Assembly (NCBI GenBank): GCA_027488835.1
Contig: JAIYAW010000009.1
Span: 558,001-622,000 of the forward strand
DNA: 64,000 nt
DNA from: Bacteroidota bacterium
Lineage (GTDB): Bacteria; Bacteroidota; Bacteroidia; NS11-12g; UBA955
Direction: 5' to 3'
Positions 63,775 through 64,000 of the stretch are shown piece by piece. Both the position numbers and the translations under genes were made by a program. The notes under the pieces are model-generated. The model ran no database searches. It saw nothing but the letters and a program-made list of their open reading frames with translations, and was not told the DNA's origin. Positions within the stretch are counted from its first letter, which is position 1; every line of letters begins with the position of its first letter.

Positions 63775-64000
63775 ATGTCGCGCTTTCACAGAATTACATC
63801 CCTAGAAGATTATAAAAACACCTTCCAAAAAAGCATAGAAAATCCTGAAGCATTTTGGGATGAAATTGCCAAAACCTTTACTTGGAAAAAACCTTATACC
63901 AAAGTATTGGATTGGAATTTCAAAGAACCCAACATTCAATGGTTTGCTGATGGTGAATTAAACATTACCGAGAACTGCTTAGACAGACATTTGGCAACCA
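63775..64000 (+). CDS. acs: Acetyl-CoA synthetase (AMP-forming), N-terminal part
   Basis: The first 75 codons of a gene cut by the right edge. The N-terminus RITSLEDYKNTFQKSIENPE, AFWDEIAKTFTWKKPY and LDWNFKEPNIQWFADGELNI, then NCLDRHL are the start of acetate-CoA ligase. It activates acetate to acetyl-CoA. A weaker -7-like box TACCTTG lies about 30 bp upstream. Confidence 0.9.
   Translation, partial: MSRFHRITSLEDYKNTFQKSIENPEAFWDEIAKTFTWKKPYTKVLDWNFKEPNIQWFADGELNITENCLDRHLAT

Overview
The window is a chromosomal segment of an AT-rich member of the phylum Bacteroidota. The evidence is type IX secretion sorting domains of both kinds (type B at the ends of the proteins at 12241 and 20653, type A at the end of the protein at 32159), many gene starts preceded by the Bacteroidota sigma-A -7 box TAnnTTTG, few recognisable Shine-Dalgarno sequences, and bacteroidal carotenoid genes (crtD, crtA). 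I cannot name a family or genus from sequence alone. There is no rRNA, no CRISPR array and no intact insertion sequence; two tRNA genes are present (Leu-UAG and Ser-UGA).

Layout. 1-4.6 kb: an omega-amidase/nitrilase (cut by the window edge) overlapping a glutamine/methionine-type aminotransferase, a FucP-like sugar transporter and a glycosyltransferase. 4.6-8.5 kb: a tight minus-strand operon (SDR, flavin reductase, TIGR03643/DUF2805 protein, photolyase-like FAD protein, second flavin reductase, RNase HII). 8.5-15.7 kb: an HTH-Fic protein divergent from DNA polymerase IV, a DUF3179 membrane protein and two secreted proteins. 15.7-33.5 kb is mostly core: tRNA-Leu, tig-clpP-clpX, a UMF1 transporter, a 1566-residue secreted adhesin-like protein, ilvE, pyrG, guaB, OsmC, DUF3050, and a secreted protein with an internal duplication. 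33.6-56 kb is an accessory region: PhoH2, HigBA, a VWA locus, a DUF4143 ATPase behind a 23-bp tandem repeat array, RhuM, a NUDIX plus PLD-helicase pair, small regulators, an Abi/HEPN gene with a predicted small RNA inside a 92-bp direct-repeat pair, mobile mystery proteins A/B, an AAA ATPase and a Fic protein. Two carotenoid genes flank the second half of this island. 56-64 kb returns to housekeeping and stress genes: methyltransferase, DUF2071, a peroxiredoxin-thioredoxin operon, tRNA-Ser, a pentapeptide protein, a LURP-one-like protein, DoxX, SRPBCC and the start of acetyl-CoA synthetase.

Four things stand out. (1) The word TGAGGGA (mostly TTTTGAGGGAY) occurs 35 times on the two strands, far above what composition predicts, mainly inside genes and in both orientations; it looks like a genome-wide signal. 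(2) The Abi gene at 49429 has its own upstream promoter-hairpin-polyT unit of about 50 nt and the pair is bracketed by 92-bp direct repeats, resembling a HEPN toxin with an RNA antitoxin packaged as a cassette. (3) The photolyase-like operon couples a photolyase FAD domain in unusual domain order with two flavin reductases and an SDR lacking the catalytic tyrosine. (4) Several small autoregulated loci (Fic, HigBA, mobile mystery A/B, DUF4143 ATPase) have symmetrical or tandem operators placed exactly on their -7 boxes.

Many start codons were reassigned to lie downstream of a TAnnTTTG box (for example at 3814, 9573, 36644, 43341 and 54411). Domain calls are from reading the protein sequences; no search was run.
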